DNA of 64,000 nt from Pseudomonas quercus (GTDB lineage Bacteria; Pseudomonadota; Gammaproteobacteria; Pseudomonadales; Pseudomonadaceae): assembly GCF_012033695.1 (NCBI RefSeq), contig NZ_JAAVJI010000006.1:162793-226792 (forward strand). The letters run 5' to 3'. Position 1 is the stretch's first letter. Every line of letters starts with the position of its first letter. A program made the position numbers and the translations under genes. Shown piece by piece: positions 26,512 to 35,488 of the stretch. Under the pieces are notes generated by a model. That model saw only the letters and a list, made by a program, of their open reading frames with translations, searched no databases and was not told where the DNA came from.

Positions 26512-26886
26512 TCAGCTGGCCGCAGGTTTTTTCGCAGCCCGTGGTTTCTTCTCGGCGGAGGCTGCCTTTGGCGCTGCCTTGGCAGCGGCTTTTGGGGCAG
26601 GTTTTGCTGCATCAGCAGGCTTGCTAGCCGCAGCCTTGCCGGTCGCAGGCTTAGCAGCGGCCTTTGGCTTGGCTGCACTGGCAGCAGCTTTAGGTGCCGC
26701 TTCTACTGTGCCCTCATCCTGGGGCTTTTTTGGAGCTTTGCGCGGCAGTTTGGCAGGCGCCTTGTCCTCGGCTTCGGCCAACTTGCGTGCCATTTCCCAA
26801 TGCCGTGAGGCATGGCCGTCGGGGCGCCCTTCGGACTCCCAGATGTAGTAAGCAAACTCTTCAACGCGTTTATCACTAACACTCAT
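26512..26886 (-). CDS. DUF2934 protein with lysine/alanine/proline-rich tail
   Basis: A 124-residue protein. Residues about 1-45 are the DUF2934 domain (VEEFAYYIWESEGRPDGHASRHWEMARKLAE). The rest is a low-complexity, strongly basic tail of Lys-Ala-Ala-Pro-type repeats like those of eukaryotic histone H1 and of AlgP of P. aeruginosa. DUF2934 has no established function; the tail suggests binding to nucleic acid or another polyanion. The start at 26886 leaves a normal seven-base spacing after CAGGAG; an in-frame ATG at 26904 and one at 26892 fit less well. It follows treY by 14 nt, so it is the last gene of the glgA operon. Confidence 0.85.
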   Translation of the reverse strand: MSVSDKRVEEFAYYIWESEGRPDGHASRHWEMARKLAEAEDKAPAKLPRKAPKKPQDEGTVEAAPKAAASAAKPKAAAKPATGKAAASKPADAAKPAPKAAAKAAPKAASAEKKPRAAKKPAAS

Positions 26887-26900
26887 AGCCATGCTCCTGA

Positions 26901-29684
26901 TCACGAGTCACTTTGTAGATAGAGGTTGACGGGGAATGACTTCAGCGCCGTACTTATCCGCAAGTCCTTGTCCAATGTGACTGCCTGAGTTGAAAAAAGT
27001 CCCTTAAATTCAAACTGGGAAAGTTGTTGGGGAAGCTGCACAGCCGTATCCCCCCAGTTTTCACCTTCAATCAGCAAACCGTCGCCCAGCAGGTCGCTGC
27101 ACAGGCGCGGCACGATCACAATGGCATGGCGCCCCTGGTGATGGCGCGCAAATGCAAGTACGCGATTGGCCTGTTCGCCAGTGACATCCAATGGCACATA
27201 TTCCCCCTCCAGGAATAGCGCAGGCTCAGCAGCCCTCGCATGCAGCAAGGCAGCAATAAGCGCTTGCTTCACGTGCCCATTTTGCCAATCGGCCAGCAAT
27301 GCAGCAGGCTCAACTGCCGCATTCAGCGCTGCGCTTCGAGCAGCATAGTCCACCGGCCGGCGGTTATCCGGGTCAACCAGGCTGAAATCCCAGTAATCGG
27401 TACCTTGGTAGAGATCGGGGATACCTGGTGTGGTGGCTCTAAGTGTCGCTTGAACGAGGCCGTTCAGGGCGCCACCGGGTGCAAGCACCTGTACAGCTGA
27501 CGCAATGGATTGACGCAGCGGCAGGGCATGTTCAGCGGTCAACAGGTCTTGCAGGAACGAGCGGCAGGCGCCTTCATAAGCTTCATTGGGCGCGCTCCAG
27601 CTGCTGACTAGCTTGGCTTCACGCAATGCCTTTTGCTGCCATTGCTGCATACGCTCGGCATAAGCTTCAAGGGCTTGCGTGTCGTCCGCCTGCAGGTCCA
27701 GAGGCCAGCTGCCGAGCAGTGCCTGATACAACATGGCCTCGTCCCCACCCGAGGGCGCAGGGCCGTCTGCATATTCACCGCGAAGGTTGCTGGCCAAAGC
27801 TTGCCAGTGAGTGATCAGTGCGCTGTACCAGGTTGCACGTTCACTGATAACTGCCAAGCGCGCACGGGTGTCTTCGCCGCGCTTGTGGTCATGGGTCGCA
27901 GTGGTCAACAGGTTGCGGGGGAATGCCGCAGCCCGTGCTTGGCAGGCTTCATGAAACGCCTGGGCAGGGGCACTGAACACTTCAGGGTCGAAGCCCACAT
28001 CGTTACGAGACAGTAAAGTGGCGCTGCGGTAGAACGCAGTGTCTTCCATCGCCTTGGCCGCCGTCGGCGAGCTCAGCTGCTGAAACCGGATGCAGGCCTG
28101 TTTCAGGGCCTCTCGGCCGCGCCCTAAAGGCAAGCTGCGCCAGGGTTCACCACCCAGCCAACGTACAAGGAAGTCCAGTACCGGCCATTCACCCTCGCTC
28201 AGGTCTGCGCGGGCCCCTTCTACGGCGCTGGCAAAGAACGGTTCGTCTTCTGCCGGCCGACCGCAGGGGGTAATGTAGGTACGGTAAACCGTGTAGTGGA
28301 CAATCAAGGCTTCGAGCGCCCGGCGAATGCTGCCCAGGGTAAAGTCGCGGCTCATCAGGTCACTACGCGCCACACGCAACAGCGCCTGCGCCACGGAAGC
28401 GAAGTCACCTGCCAGGGTGCCATGCAGCACGAAGCGGCGGCCAGCTCGCACTTCTTCCATGAAATCAGGCGTGCGCCCGCTCAAGCGGACCCACAAGTCG
28501 CTCAACTGTTGCTGGCCTTTGGCGTCATGTTGTAGCAAGGACACCTGGTTCATGAACTCATAGCCGGTGGTACCATCCACCTGCCAATCCGTGTGCAACT
28601 GTTCGCCGTTGCCCAGGATTTTCTCGACATAGATCGGGAAATGGTCCAGCCGTGTTTCCGCGGGCCGTGCTGGCAACAGACGTTCAACACGACGGCGCAG
28701 GCGACGGCAATAGGCCCGCGGGTTGGCCAGCCCGTCCACATGGTCAATACGCAAACCGTCTACGAGCCCTTCGGCTACCAGTTGGAAGATCTTGGCATGA
28801 GTGGCTTCGAAGACATCGCCACGCTCCACGCGCAGCCCGCCCAGTTCGTTGATATCAAAGAACCGGCGCCAGTTGATATCGTCTGCTGCGGTGCGCCAAC
28901 TGGCCAGCCGGTAACTCTGGCGTTCCAGCAGGCGATGCAGGCGATCAAAACCTTCAGGCGTTTTTGAATCGTACAACTTCAGTACGTTTTCCAACGCGCG
29001 GAATACTGAGCCTTCCGCAGCAGCGTCGGCCAGTGCCTGCCGCAGTGCCGGGGCTTGGGCATACGCATCGCTGGCATGGGCCAGTTCGCCAAAGCGTTCA
29101 CCCAACGCTTCAAGGCGATTGTCCACCGCGATACTGAGAATGCTGGCGTAGTCAGGAGGGCTGATGGGGAAGCGGTGTTCGTAATGCTCTACATAGAAGC
29201 TGCCTGTCTCGGCGTCGAACTTCAGCGGTAGGTCACCCTGTTGCAGCGCTGTCCCGTAATCGCTTCCCAGGAACGGGATCAGCAGCAGGCCTTCGAGCAA
29301 GGGGTCAGGGGAATTCCACTGGATATCAAAGAAGTTGGCGTAAGGGCTGCGACGTCCCCACTCCAGAAGATCCAGCCACCATGGGTTGGTTGAGCCGCCT
29401 ACCGCCATGTGGTTGGACACAATGTCCAGTACAAACCCCATCTGGTGTTCGCGCAATGCTGCGATCAGCCGACGAAGCGCGGGTTCGCCTCCCAGTTCAG
29501 GGTTGATCTGAGTAGGGTCAACCACATCGTAGCCATGCATTGAGCCTGCCCGGGCTTTGAGTACAGGCGAGGCGTACACATGGCTAATGCCCATGCGCTC
29601 GAAATAGGGGACCAACGGAACCGCGTCGTCAAGGGTGAAGCCTTTGTGGAACTGGAGCCGAATGCTGGAGGTAAATGGTTTCAT
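26901..29684 (-). CDS. treY: Maltooligosyl trehalose synthase TreY
   Basis: A 927-residue GH13_26 enzyme that converts the reducing end of a maltodextrin to a trehalosyl unit. Landmarks are YASPVLKARAGSMHGYDVVD near the start, VDGLRIDHVDGLANP with the nucleophile Asp, and PIYVEKILGNGEQL with the acid/base Glu. The TTATHDHKRGEDTRAR segment is characteristic of TreY. The length is at the upper end for the family. Its start overlaps the malQ stop by four bases (ATGA). Works with TreZ to make trehalose from glucan. Confidence 0.95.
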   Translation of the reverse strand: MKPFTSSIRLQFHKGFTLDDAVPLVPYFERMGISHVYASPVLKARAGSMHGYDVVDPTQINPELGGEPALRRLIAALREHQMGFVLDIVSNHMAVGGSTNPWWLDLLEWGRRSPYANFFDIQWNSPDPLLEGLLLIPFLGSDYGTALQQGDLPLKFDAETGSFYVEHYEHRFPISPPDYASILSIAVDNRLEALGERFGELAHASDAYAQAPALRQALADAAAEGSVFRALENVLKLYDSKTPEGFDRLHRLLERQSYRLASWRTAADDINWRRFFDINELGGLRVERGDVFEATHAKIFQLVAEGLVDGLRIDHVDGLANPRAYCRRLRRRVERLLPARPAETRLDHFPIYVEKILGNGEQLHTDWQVDGTTGYEFMNQVSLLQHDAKGQQQLSDLWVRLSGRTPDFMEEVRAGRRFVLHGTLAGDFASVAQALLRVARSDLMSRDFTLGSIRRALEALIVHYTVYRTYITPCGRPAEDEPFFASAVEGARADLSEGEWPVLDFLVRWLGGEPWRSLPLGRGREALKQACIRFQQLSSPTAAKAMEDTAFYRSATLLSRNDVGFDPEVFSAPAQAFHEACQARAAAFPRNLLTTATHDHKRGEDTRARLAVISERATWYSALITHWQALASNLRGEYADGPAPSGGDEAMLYQALLGSWPLDLQADDTQALEAYAERMQQWQQKALREAKLVSSWSAPNEAYEGACRSFLQDLLTAEHALPLRQSIASAVQVLAPGGALNGLVQATLRATTPGIPDLYQGTDYWDFSLVDPDNRRPVDYAARSAALNAAVEPAALLADWQNGHVKQALIAALLHARAAEPALFLEGEYVPLDVTGEQANRVLAFARHHQGRHAIVIVPRLCSDLLGDGLLIEGENWGDTAVQLPQQLSQFEFKGLFSTQAVTLDKDLRISTALKSFPVNLYLQSDS

Positions 29685-31771
29685 CGATCACGCTCATGAG
29701 CTTGTTGGCGGGCTACGGCAAGCAGTTCCAGACGCCGCGCCGGGTCTGGTTGGTCCAGCAAGGCAGCACCGGCCGCATTCAAACGGCGGCGCCAGTTGGG
29801 ATGTTCATCGGTGGTGCCAGGCAGGTTCGGCTGCTCCACAAGGCCCAGTGCGTCTTCAATAGGGAGCAGCACGAGCGGGGCCTGGGTATGCCCTACAAAC
29901 CGTACGCTGGCATCGATTAATTGGTCAGCCGGGTCTGTATCGCGTTTTTCGTCTACAAAATTTTGCGGGTCTTGCTGGAGGATGCGTTGCAACCCTTCTT
30001 TCTCGTTTACTCGCGTTTTTCGCCAGTCCTGTTCAGTCTTGTCGTCAATCAGGTCCAGCCGCCGAGCCCAATCGATTTCATTGGTACGCCACCATCCTTT
30101 CAGGGGAGGGAGGTCGTGGGTGCTGGTCGTAGCGAGTGCATTGTCTGGCCATTCCAGCAGCGGCTTGAAATCGCCGGGTGCGTTTTGTTCGAACAGCAGC
30201 ACACGCATCCCCAGAATGTCCTTGGCTGCTAATTTCTCCCGCAAACCCTCTGGGACCGTGCCCAGGTCTTCGCCCAGCACAATGGCGCTGTGGCGGTAGG
30301 ATTCGAGGGCCAGCAGGCGGAGCATGTCATCGAAGGGAAACTGCAAATACGCGCCTTCGGTAGGCTTTTCCCCCTGAGGAATCACCCATAGGCGGTTTAG
30401 GCCTAATACGTGGTCGATGCGCAGGCCCCCCGCATGGGCGAAATTGGCCCTAAGCATTTCGATGAATGCACGGAAGCCATTGCGCTTTAGGCCATCGGGG
30501 GAAAAGGCGGATATCCCCCAGCTTTGGCCAGACCTATTAAGGATGTCGGGCGGGGCCCCCACGGTGACTGCAGCCAGCAGTTCGTCCTGGCGGCTCCATG
30601 CCTGGCTACCGGCACCGTCCGCGCCCACTGCCAGGTCCGCGATCAAACCAATGCGCATGCCGCTGGCTTTGGCGGCGGTTTGCGCCCGCTCAAGGCTTCG
30701 AGCAATCAACCATTGGCCAAAAGCATAAAACTCGATTTCATCAGCATGCTCACGGGCAAAGGTGCCGACATCGCTTGAGCGAGGGTTGCGCAGCCCTTCA
30801 GGCCATTCGCGCCAATCCAGAGATTTGCCTAGCCGTGCGCGATCAGCCTGCAGCGCTTCAAAGCAGCAATGGTCGGCCAGCGCTTCGCCTCCAGCATGGC
30901 GGAAGCTGGAAAAGTCTTCTTGCAAAGGGTGATCCCCCTTGCTGAAGTCTTCGTACAGCACCCGCAACAGGCGCAATTTAGCGCTGGCTGCCCTTGGCCA
31001 GTCCACCAGCTCGAGTTTTTCGAATTCGGCCAGTGTAGGTTCAAGGTTTGCCCGTTGAATAGCAGCCTGCAAGGCTTGCTCGCCCAGCACAGCGCCAGGC
31101 GCTGCATACAGCATGTTCAAAAACAGGCGGCTGGAAGGCGAATAGGGGCTGTAACGGGTGGTGTCGCTGCTGAACATGGCGTGCATCGGGCTGATAGCGA
31201 CAGTGTCGGCGCCACGTTCGCCTGCTGCACGCGCGAACGCTTCCAATGCCTGGGTATCGCCGAAGCCACCATCATGGGCTCGCCGTAGGGAATAGAGCTG
31301 AACACCTAGGCCCCAAGCACGCGGCGCATCTACACCTAATGCATCTGCCACGTTGTAGCACCGGCTGGGCGCTACGGCGACCGTGAAGTGCTGGTCGCCA
31401 CTTCGAACCTGCTGGTAGCCAACGGGCAACATACCGGGTAGGGCGCCCTGGCTGTCCAGGCGCACGTCCAGCTCGCCGCCGTCTTCAAGTAGCACACGGC
31501 ACTCGGCGCCCGGCTGCAGCCATGGGGCCAGCGCCAAGGGTTGCCCGTAGTCTGCTGTAAGCAGGGGAGGCAAGCGATTGTCAGCAGCCTGCTGGCGGAG
31601 GGTCTCCAGGCTGCGGGTTACCTCTGCATCCGTCCCGGCATTGTAGCCAAGCGCTGTGAGCACATTGCGTAGCACAGCGGGCTTCACCCGCTGGGGGCAA
31701 TTGTTGGCGTCCTTCCACTCCACCGCGATGCCGGCCTGCTGGGCAAGCTGTTCCAGATCTTGGTCGCTCAT
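29681..31771 (-). CDS. malQ: 4-alpha-glucanotransferase MalQ
   Basis: A 696-residue GH77 amylomaltase of the long type, with an extra N-terminal region of about 140 residues like enterobacterial MalQ. The catalytic segments are GGLRIDHVLGLNRLW (nucleophile Asp), VLGEDLGTVPEGLRE (acid/base Glu) and TTSTHDLPPLKGWW. It moves maltodextrin chains between acceptors and releases glucose, adjusting chain length for TreY. It overlaps both treZ and treY by four bases, so the three proteins are translated together. Confidence 0.94.
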   Translation of the reverse strand: MSDQDLEQLAQQAGIAVEWKDANNCPQRVKPAVLRNVLTALGYNAGTDAEVTRSLETLRQQAADNRLPPLLTADYGQPLALAPWLQPGAECRVLLEDGGELDVRLDSQGALPGMLPVGYQQVRSGDQHFTVAVAPSRCYNVADALGVDAPRAWGLGVQLYSLRRAHDGGFGDTQALEAFARAAGERGADTVAISPMHAMFSSDTTRYSPYSPSSRLFLNMLYAAPGAVLGEQALQAAIQRANLEPTLAEFEKLELVDWPRAASAKLRLLRVLYEDFSKGDHPLQEDFSSFRHAGGEALADHCCFEALQADRARLGKSLDWREWPEGLRNPRSSDVGTFAREHADEIEFYAFGQWLIARSLERAQTAAKASGMRIGLIADLAVGADGAGSQAWSRQDELLAAVTVGAPPDILNRSGQSWGISAFSPDGLKRNGFRAFIEMLRANFAHAGGLRIDHVLGLNRLWVIPQGEKPTEGAYLQFPFDDMLRLLALESYRHSAIVLGEDLGTVPEGLREKLAAKDILGMRVLLFEQNAPGDFKPLLEWPDNALATTSTHDLPPLKGWWRTNEIDWARRLDLIDDKTEQDWRKTRVNEKEGLQRILQQDPQNFVDEKRDTDPADQLIDASVRFVGHTQAPLVLLPIEDALGLVEQPNLPGTTDEHPNWRRRLNAAGAALLDQPDPARRLELLAVARQQAHERDR

Positions 31772-33561
31772 TGGGACGCTCCCGGTGCATCAGCGGGGAT
31801 CCGGCTTACCAGCGCGGTGTAACCAGGCAAGGTGTCCGAAGCTTCAAGGGACGCCGCCGACCCGCGGCTATCGAACAAGACATAGGTTTCAAAAGGAAGC
31901 GTGGCAGCAACAGGGTGTTCGTTGAGGTTGAGATCGATCTGCCAGATCGAACCGTCGCCCAGCTTCCAGCGTGCTGACACGGCCTTCTCGCCCAACACCG
32001 TCACACTCTTGAAGACCGCTCCGGGGAGCCCAGGCATCAAGTCGCGGCGGCGTAGGCTTAGTAACTGAACGTAGAGCTCGACCCATGGGCCACGTTGGTG
32101 TTGATCGAACTGGTCGAACGCCGGGCGAGAGGCGTCAAATGTAGCCTTGGCGTTAGGGTCGGGAATCTTGGCGCGGCGCTCCGGGTCCTGGAAGGCGCTG
32201 AAGGCCTTGAACTCAGAACGGCGACCGTTACGTACGGCTTCGGCCAGTTCGCCATGGAAGCTGGTGAAGAATTGGAAGGGTTCGCTAGCCCCCCATTCAT
32301 CTCCCATGAACATTAGCGGGACCATGGGCGAGGCCAGCAATAGCGTGGTAGCGGCCCTCAGGGCAGGCTCTGGGCTGAGCTGAGACAGGCGCTCACCAAA
32401 GGCACGGTTACCGATCTGGTCATGGTTCTGAAGGAATAGCACAAACGAGGTCGGGTTCAGGTGGCCGCTAGGTTCGCCCCGCTTTTCACCGTGGCGGTTC
32501 ACATGGCCTTGATAGACAAACCCCTCGCCCAGGCAACGGGCCAGCTTGCCCGTGGTGTCTTGTGCGTAATCTTCGTAATAGGCCTCTGTTTCACCCGTCA
32601 GCAGCACGTGAAGGGCGTTGTGCCCATCGTCGTTCCATTGGGCGTCGAAGCCTTGTTGAAGCAAGTGCGCCTCGTTGTGCTCGTTTTCCAGGTTCAGCCA
32701 GATATGCCGACCGGCTGGGGTAGCCTTGCGAATGCGCTTAGCCATGTCTTGAAGGAAATCCGGGCTTTCAATGGCATGCACCGCGTCGAAGCGCAGGCCA
32801 TCGAACCGGTAATCGAACAGCCACATCAAGGCGTTGCCGATAAAGAATTCGCGAACCTGGGGCTTGCTGAAATCGATGGCCGCGCCCCAAGGCGTATGTT
32901 TGTCTTCGTTGAAGAACCCTTTGGCATACGCGTGAAGGAAATTGCCGTCTGGGCCGAAGTGGTTATACACCACGTCAAGGATGACCATGAGGCCGTGTTC
33001 GTGCGCCTTGTCTATCAGCGCCTTGAGCTGGTCCGGGGTTCCATAGGCATGCTCGGGTGCGTAAGGCAGCACGCCGTCGTATCCCCAGTTACGGTCCCCT
33101 GGAAATTCAGCGATGGGCATCAGCTCAATGGCAGTGATACCCAACGCTTCAAGGCGGGGCAGGTGTTTCATCACCCCTTCAAAACCGCCCATAAGGCCCA
33201 CGTGGACTTCATAGATCACGGCTTCATGCCAAGGCCTTCCTTGCCATTGTGCCTGGCGCCAGGGGTAGCTGGCGTGATCCACCACGACACTTGCCGAATG
33301 AACATCGCTTTGCTGAGCACGCGATGCCGGATCAGGTACTTCCAGGTCATCGTTTATCTTGTAGCGATAAGCTGTTCCAGCATCGCATTGGGCCTCGGCA
33401 ACGTACCAACCATCTGCCTCCGCATTCATTGCAAGCGTCTCTCCATCATCGAAGAGGACTTGCACCGCCGTTGCGTCGGGCGCCCAAAGAGCAAAACGCG
33501 TGAGGTTGTCGCCCACACGGATAGCCCCGTGGGTTTTGGTTACAGGTTGCAGATCGGCCAT
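31768..33561 (-). CDS. treZ: Maltooligosyl trehalose hydrolase TreZ
   Basis: A 597-residue GH13_10 enzyme that releases free trehalose from maltooligosyl trehalose. An N-terminal CBM48-like module (about 10-100) precedes the barrel, with WGYDGVLPYAPEHAYGTPD, VVYNHFGPDGN, FDGLRFDAVHAI (nucleophile Asp259), IWLNLENEHNEAHL (acid/base Glu) and LFLQNHDQIGNRA. It is the second gene of the operon: glgA ends 14 nt upstream and malQ begins within its last codons. Pairing with TreY gives the glucan-to-trehalose route. Confidence 0.95.
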   Translation of the reverse strand: MADLQPVTKTHGAIRVGDNLTRFALWAPDATAVQVLFDDGETLAMNAEADGWYVAEAQCDAGTAYRYKINDDLEVPDPASRAQQSDVHSASVVVDHASYPWRQAQWQGRPWHEAVIYEVHVGLMGGFEGVMKHLPRLEALGITAIELMPIAEFPGDRNWGYDGVLPYAPEHAYGTPDQLKALIDKAHEHGLMVILDVVYNHFGPDGNFLHAYAKGFFNEDKHTPWGAAIDFSKPQVREFFIGNALMWLFDYRFDGLRFDAVHAIESPDFLQDMAKRIRKATPAGRHIWLNLENEHNEAHLLQQGFDAQWNDDGHNALHVLLTGETEAYYEDYAQDTTGKLARCLGEGFVYQGHVNRHGEKRGEPSGHLNPTSFVLFLQNHDQIGNRAFGERLSQLSPEPALRAATTLLLASPMVPLMFMGDEWGASEPFQFFTSFHGELAEAVRNGRRSEFKAFSAFQDPERRAKIPDPNAKATFDASRPAFDQFDQHQRGPWVELYVQLLSLRRRDLMPGLPGAVFKSVTVLGEKAVSARWKLGDGSIWQIDLNLNEHPVAATLPFETYVLFDSRGSAASLEASDTLPGYTALVSRIPADAPGASQ

Positions 33562-33575
33562 CAGGCATTCCTTGG

Positions 33576-35144
33576 TCAGTAGTGGCGCCCAGCGCGCCCA
33601 TGAGAGCGGTTTACCAATTTGGTATAGAGCTCGGCATAGGGTTCGACCGCTTGCGACCAGTTGAACGGTTGAGTCATAGCGCGGCAGCGCATGGCATTGA
33701 GCAGTTCTGGTTTGTTGAAGGCATAAAACGCACGGGCTAGCGCGGCTTCGTAAGCGCTGACCGAGGGTTCGTCGAACAGGAAGCCGGTCACGCCGTCTTC
33801 GATGGTGTCAGCCAAGCCGCCTGTTCGGCGGGCTACTGGCAGTGAGCCAAAGCGCTGTGCATACATCTGGCTCAGGCCACAAGGCTCGTAGCGTGAAGGC
33901 ATGAGCAGGAAGTCGCTGCCCGCGAACATACGGCGAGCGTCGGTTTCGTTGAAGCCGATCCGTGCTGACACCTGGCCAGGGTAACGGTCAGCCAGGTCCC
34001 GCATGGCTTGCTCTTCCTCGGGTTCACCGCGGCCGATGATTGCAATCTGGCCACCGTTGCGAACGATGAAGTCCGTTACGCCTTCAGTGAGGTCCAGGCC
34101 CTTCTGGTAAACCAGGCGCGAGACGACGGCGAAGAGGGGGCCGGTGGATGGCTCAAGGTCAAACAACTTGCGTACGTGGTCGGCGTTAACGCCTTTGCCT
34201 TCCCAGTCATTCAAGCTGAAAGGGCAGACCAGGTGCGAATCGGTAGCCGAGTCCCAGCTTTCGTCGATGCCGTTGGGGATGCCACTGAGCAAACCGCGCT
34301 TTGCCTTGCTGGTAAGGAAACCTTCCAGGCCGCAACCGAATTCCTGGGTAGTGATTTCCTCAGCATAGGTCGCACTCACCGTGGTGATATGGCTGGCATA
34401 GGCCATGCCTGCCTTGAGGAAGGACAGCTTGCCGTAGAACTCCATGCCTTCCTGCTGCAAGGCATGCTCAGGAATACCCAGTTCCGGGCAGCACGCGCGG
34501 CTGACAACACCCTGGTAGGCGAGGTTATGGATGGTGAACAACGTGGGCACTTTAACGCCGCGCCACTTCATGTAGGCCGGCGCCAGACCGCTTGGCCAGT
34601 CATGGGCATGCACCAGGTCAGGCTTCCAATGAACCATGCCATTGCCCGCTGCGATGTCACAGGCCGCCATGCCTAGGCGCGCGAAGCGAATATGGTTGTC
34701 AGGCCAGTCACGCCCGTTTACTGCGCCGTAAGGGTTGCCATCACGCGCATATAGCTCTGGACAAATCAGCACATAGATCACCAGCCCATCGGCAGTGTCC
34801 ATGCGACCTACCTTGCAGGGTGGCAATGCGGCATAGCCCGGCAGTTCGCCCACAATATGGATAGGGTTGTCGCTTTCCAGTACTTGGGGATAGCCCGGTA
34901 TCAGAATGCGCACGTCGTGCAAGTGGCTCATTGCGCGTGGCAGTGCAGCTGAGACGTCACCCAGCCCGCCTGCCTTGATTAAATCTGCCATTTCCGAAGT
35001 CACGAACAGCACTTTCTTGCGGTTCGGATTCGCCGTGTGGTCCGGTTGCAGCACCTTGCTAGTCGAGATAGCTGACAGCGTGGGTACCTCGCTGATCTGC
35101 TGATTGAAACGCTCCCCGTGGGTTTCGACAGCGGCACTGATCAT
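33576..35144 (-). CDS. glgA: Glycogen synthase GlgA
   Basis: A 522-residue GT5 glucosyltransferase that elongates alpha-1,4-glucan with ADP-glucose (or UDP-glucose). A roughly 40-residue extension precedes the catalytic start KKVLFVTSEMADLIKAGGLGDV, which contains the donor-binding Lys-x-Gly-Gly-Leu. The C-terminal half has FLLMPSRYEPCGLSQMYAQR with the catalytic Glu region and RRTGGLADTIEDG. I chose ATG 35144 with a GGGAGAGAG upstream. It leads the glgA-treZ-malQ-treY-DUF2934 operon. No glgC for ADP-glucose supply is present in the window. Confidence 0.93.
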   Translation of the reverse strand: MISAAVETHGERFNQQISEVPTLSAISTSKVLQPDHTANPNRKKVLFVTSEMADLIKAGGLGDVSAALPRAMSHLHDVRILIPGYPQVLESDNPIHIVGELPGYAALPPCKVGRMDTADGLVIYVLICPELYARDGNPYGAVNGRDWPDNHIRFARLGMAACDIAAGNGMVHWKPDLVHAHDWPSGLAPAYMKWRGVKVPTLFTIHNLAYQGVVSRACCPELGIPEHALQQEGMEFYGKLSFLKAGMAYASHITTVSATYAEEITTQEFGCGLEGFLTSKAKRGLLSGIPNGIDESWDSATDSHLVCPFSLNDWEGKGVNADHVRKLFDLEPSTGPLFAVVSRLVYQKGLDLTEGVTDFIVRNGGQIAIIGRGEPEEEQAMRDLADRYPGQVSARIGFNETDARRMFAGSDFLLMPSRYEPCGLSQMYAQRFGSLPVARRTGGLADTIEDGVTGFLFDEPSVSAYEAALARAFYAFNKPELLNAMRCRAMTQPFNWSQAVEPYAELYTKLVNRSHGRAGRHY

Positions 35145-35194
35145 CAAACTCTCTCCCGTAGCGTAAATGACTTCTGGCAGTTCTGATTTTTTTT

Positions 35195-35243
35195 ACCGAC
35201 CCCATGGTCGGCCTTTGGCCGGCCTCAACGACCGCAAGGTCGA
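35195..35243 (-). promoter_or_regulatory. Structured leader upstream of glgA
   Basis: Three short palindromes lie side by side in the 5' leader of glgA: CCGACC-CCAT-GGTCGG at 35196-35211, GGCC-TTT-GGCC around 35210-35221, and CGACC-GCAA-GGTCG at 35229-35242. On the minus strand they are followed by an A run, not a T run, so they are not a terminator for the leftward transcript. They could shape mRNA stability or early translation of glgA. No known riboswitch class is recognised. Confidence 0.45.
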
Positions 35244-35488
35244 GGTGAAACGCTCCTGGGAGGGGTGGGTGGGGGGCTGCTTGAAATGTGCATGCTACCC
35301 ACTGTTAAGCTGACCCGGCCGGCCTTCAGAAGTTTCGGATTTCTTTGTTCTGGCTGTTAGGAACGGCACGCTTTGAGTGTAGGCGCGTTAGCCTGTTTCG
35401 CCGGATTTAAACGAAGCGGTATCGGGTTACTACATTGGTCAATGCGCAACGCGGTTTGATCGGCTTTTCGAGTGTCGAGGAGCCTGTA

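Noticed and set aside
26512..26750. Possible internal tandem DNA repeat array in the DUF2934 gene
   Set aside because: The Lys/Ala/Pro repeats are clear in the protein, but the DNA units are too diverged in sequence to be called an array of direct repeats; they are described within the CDS.
32461..33582. 373-residue plus-strand frame opposite treZ
   Set aside because: Antisense to conserved treZ, no ribosome-binding site and no domain features.
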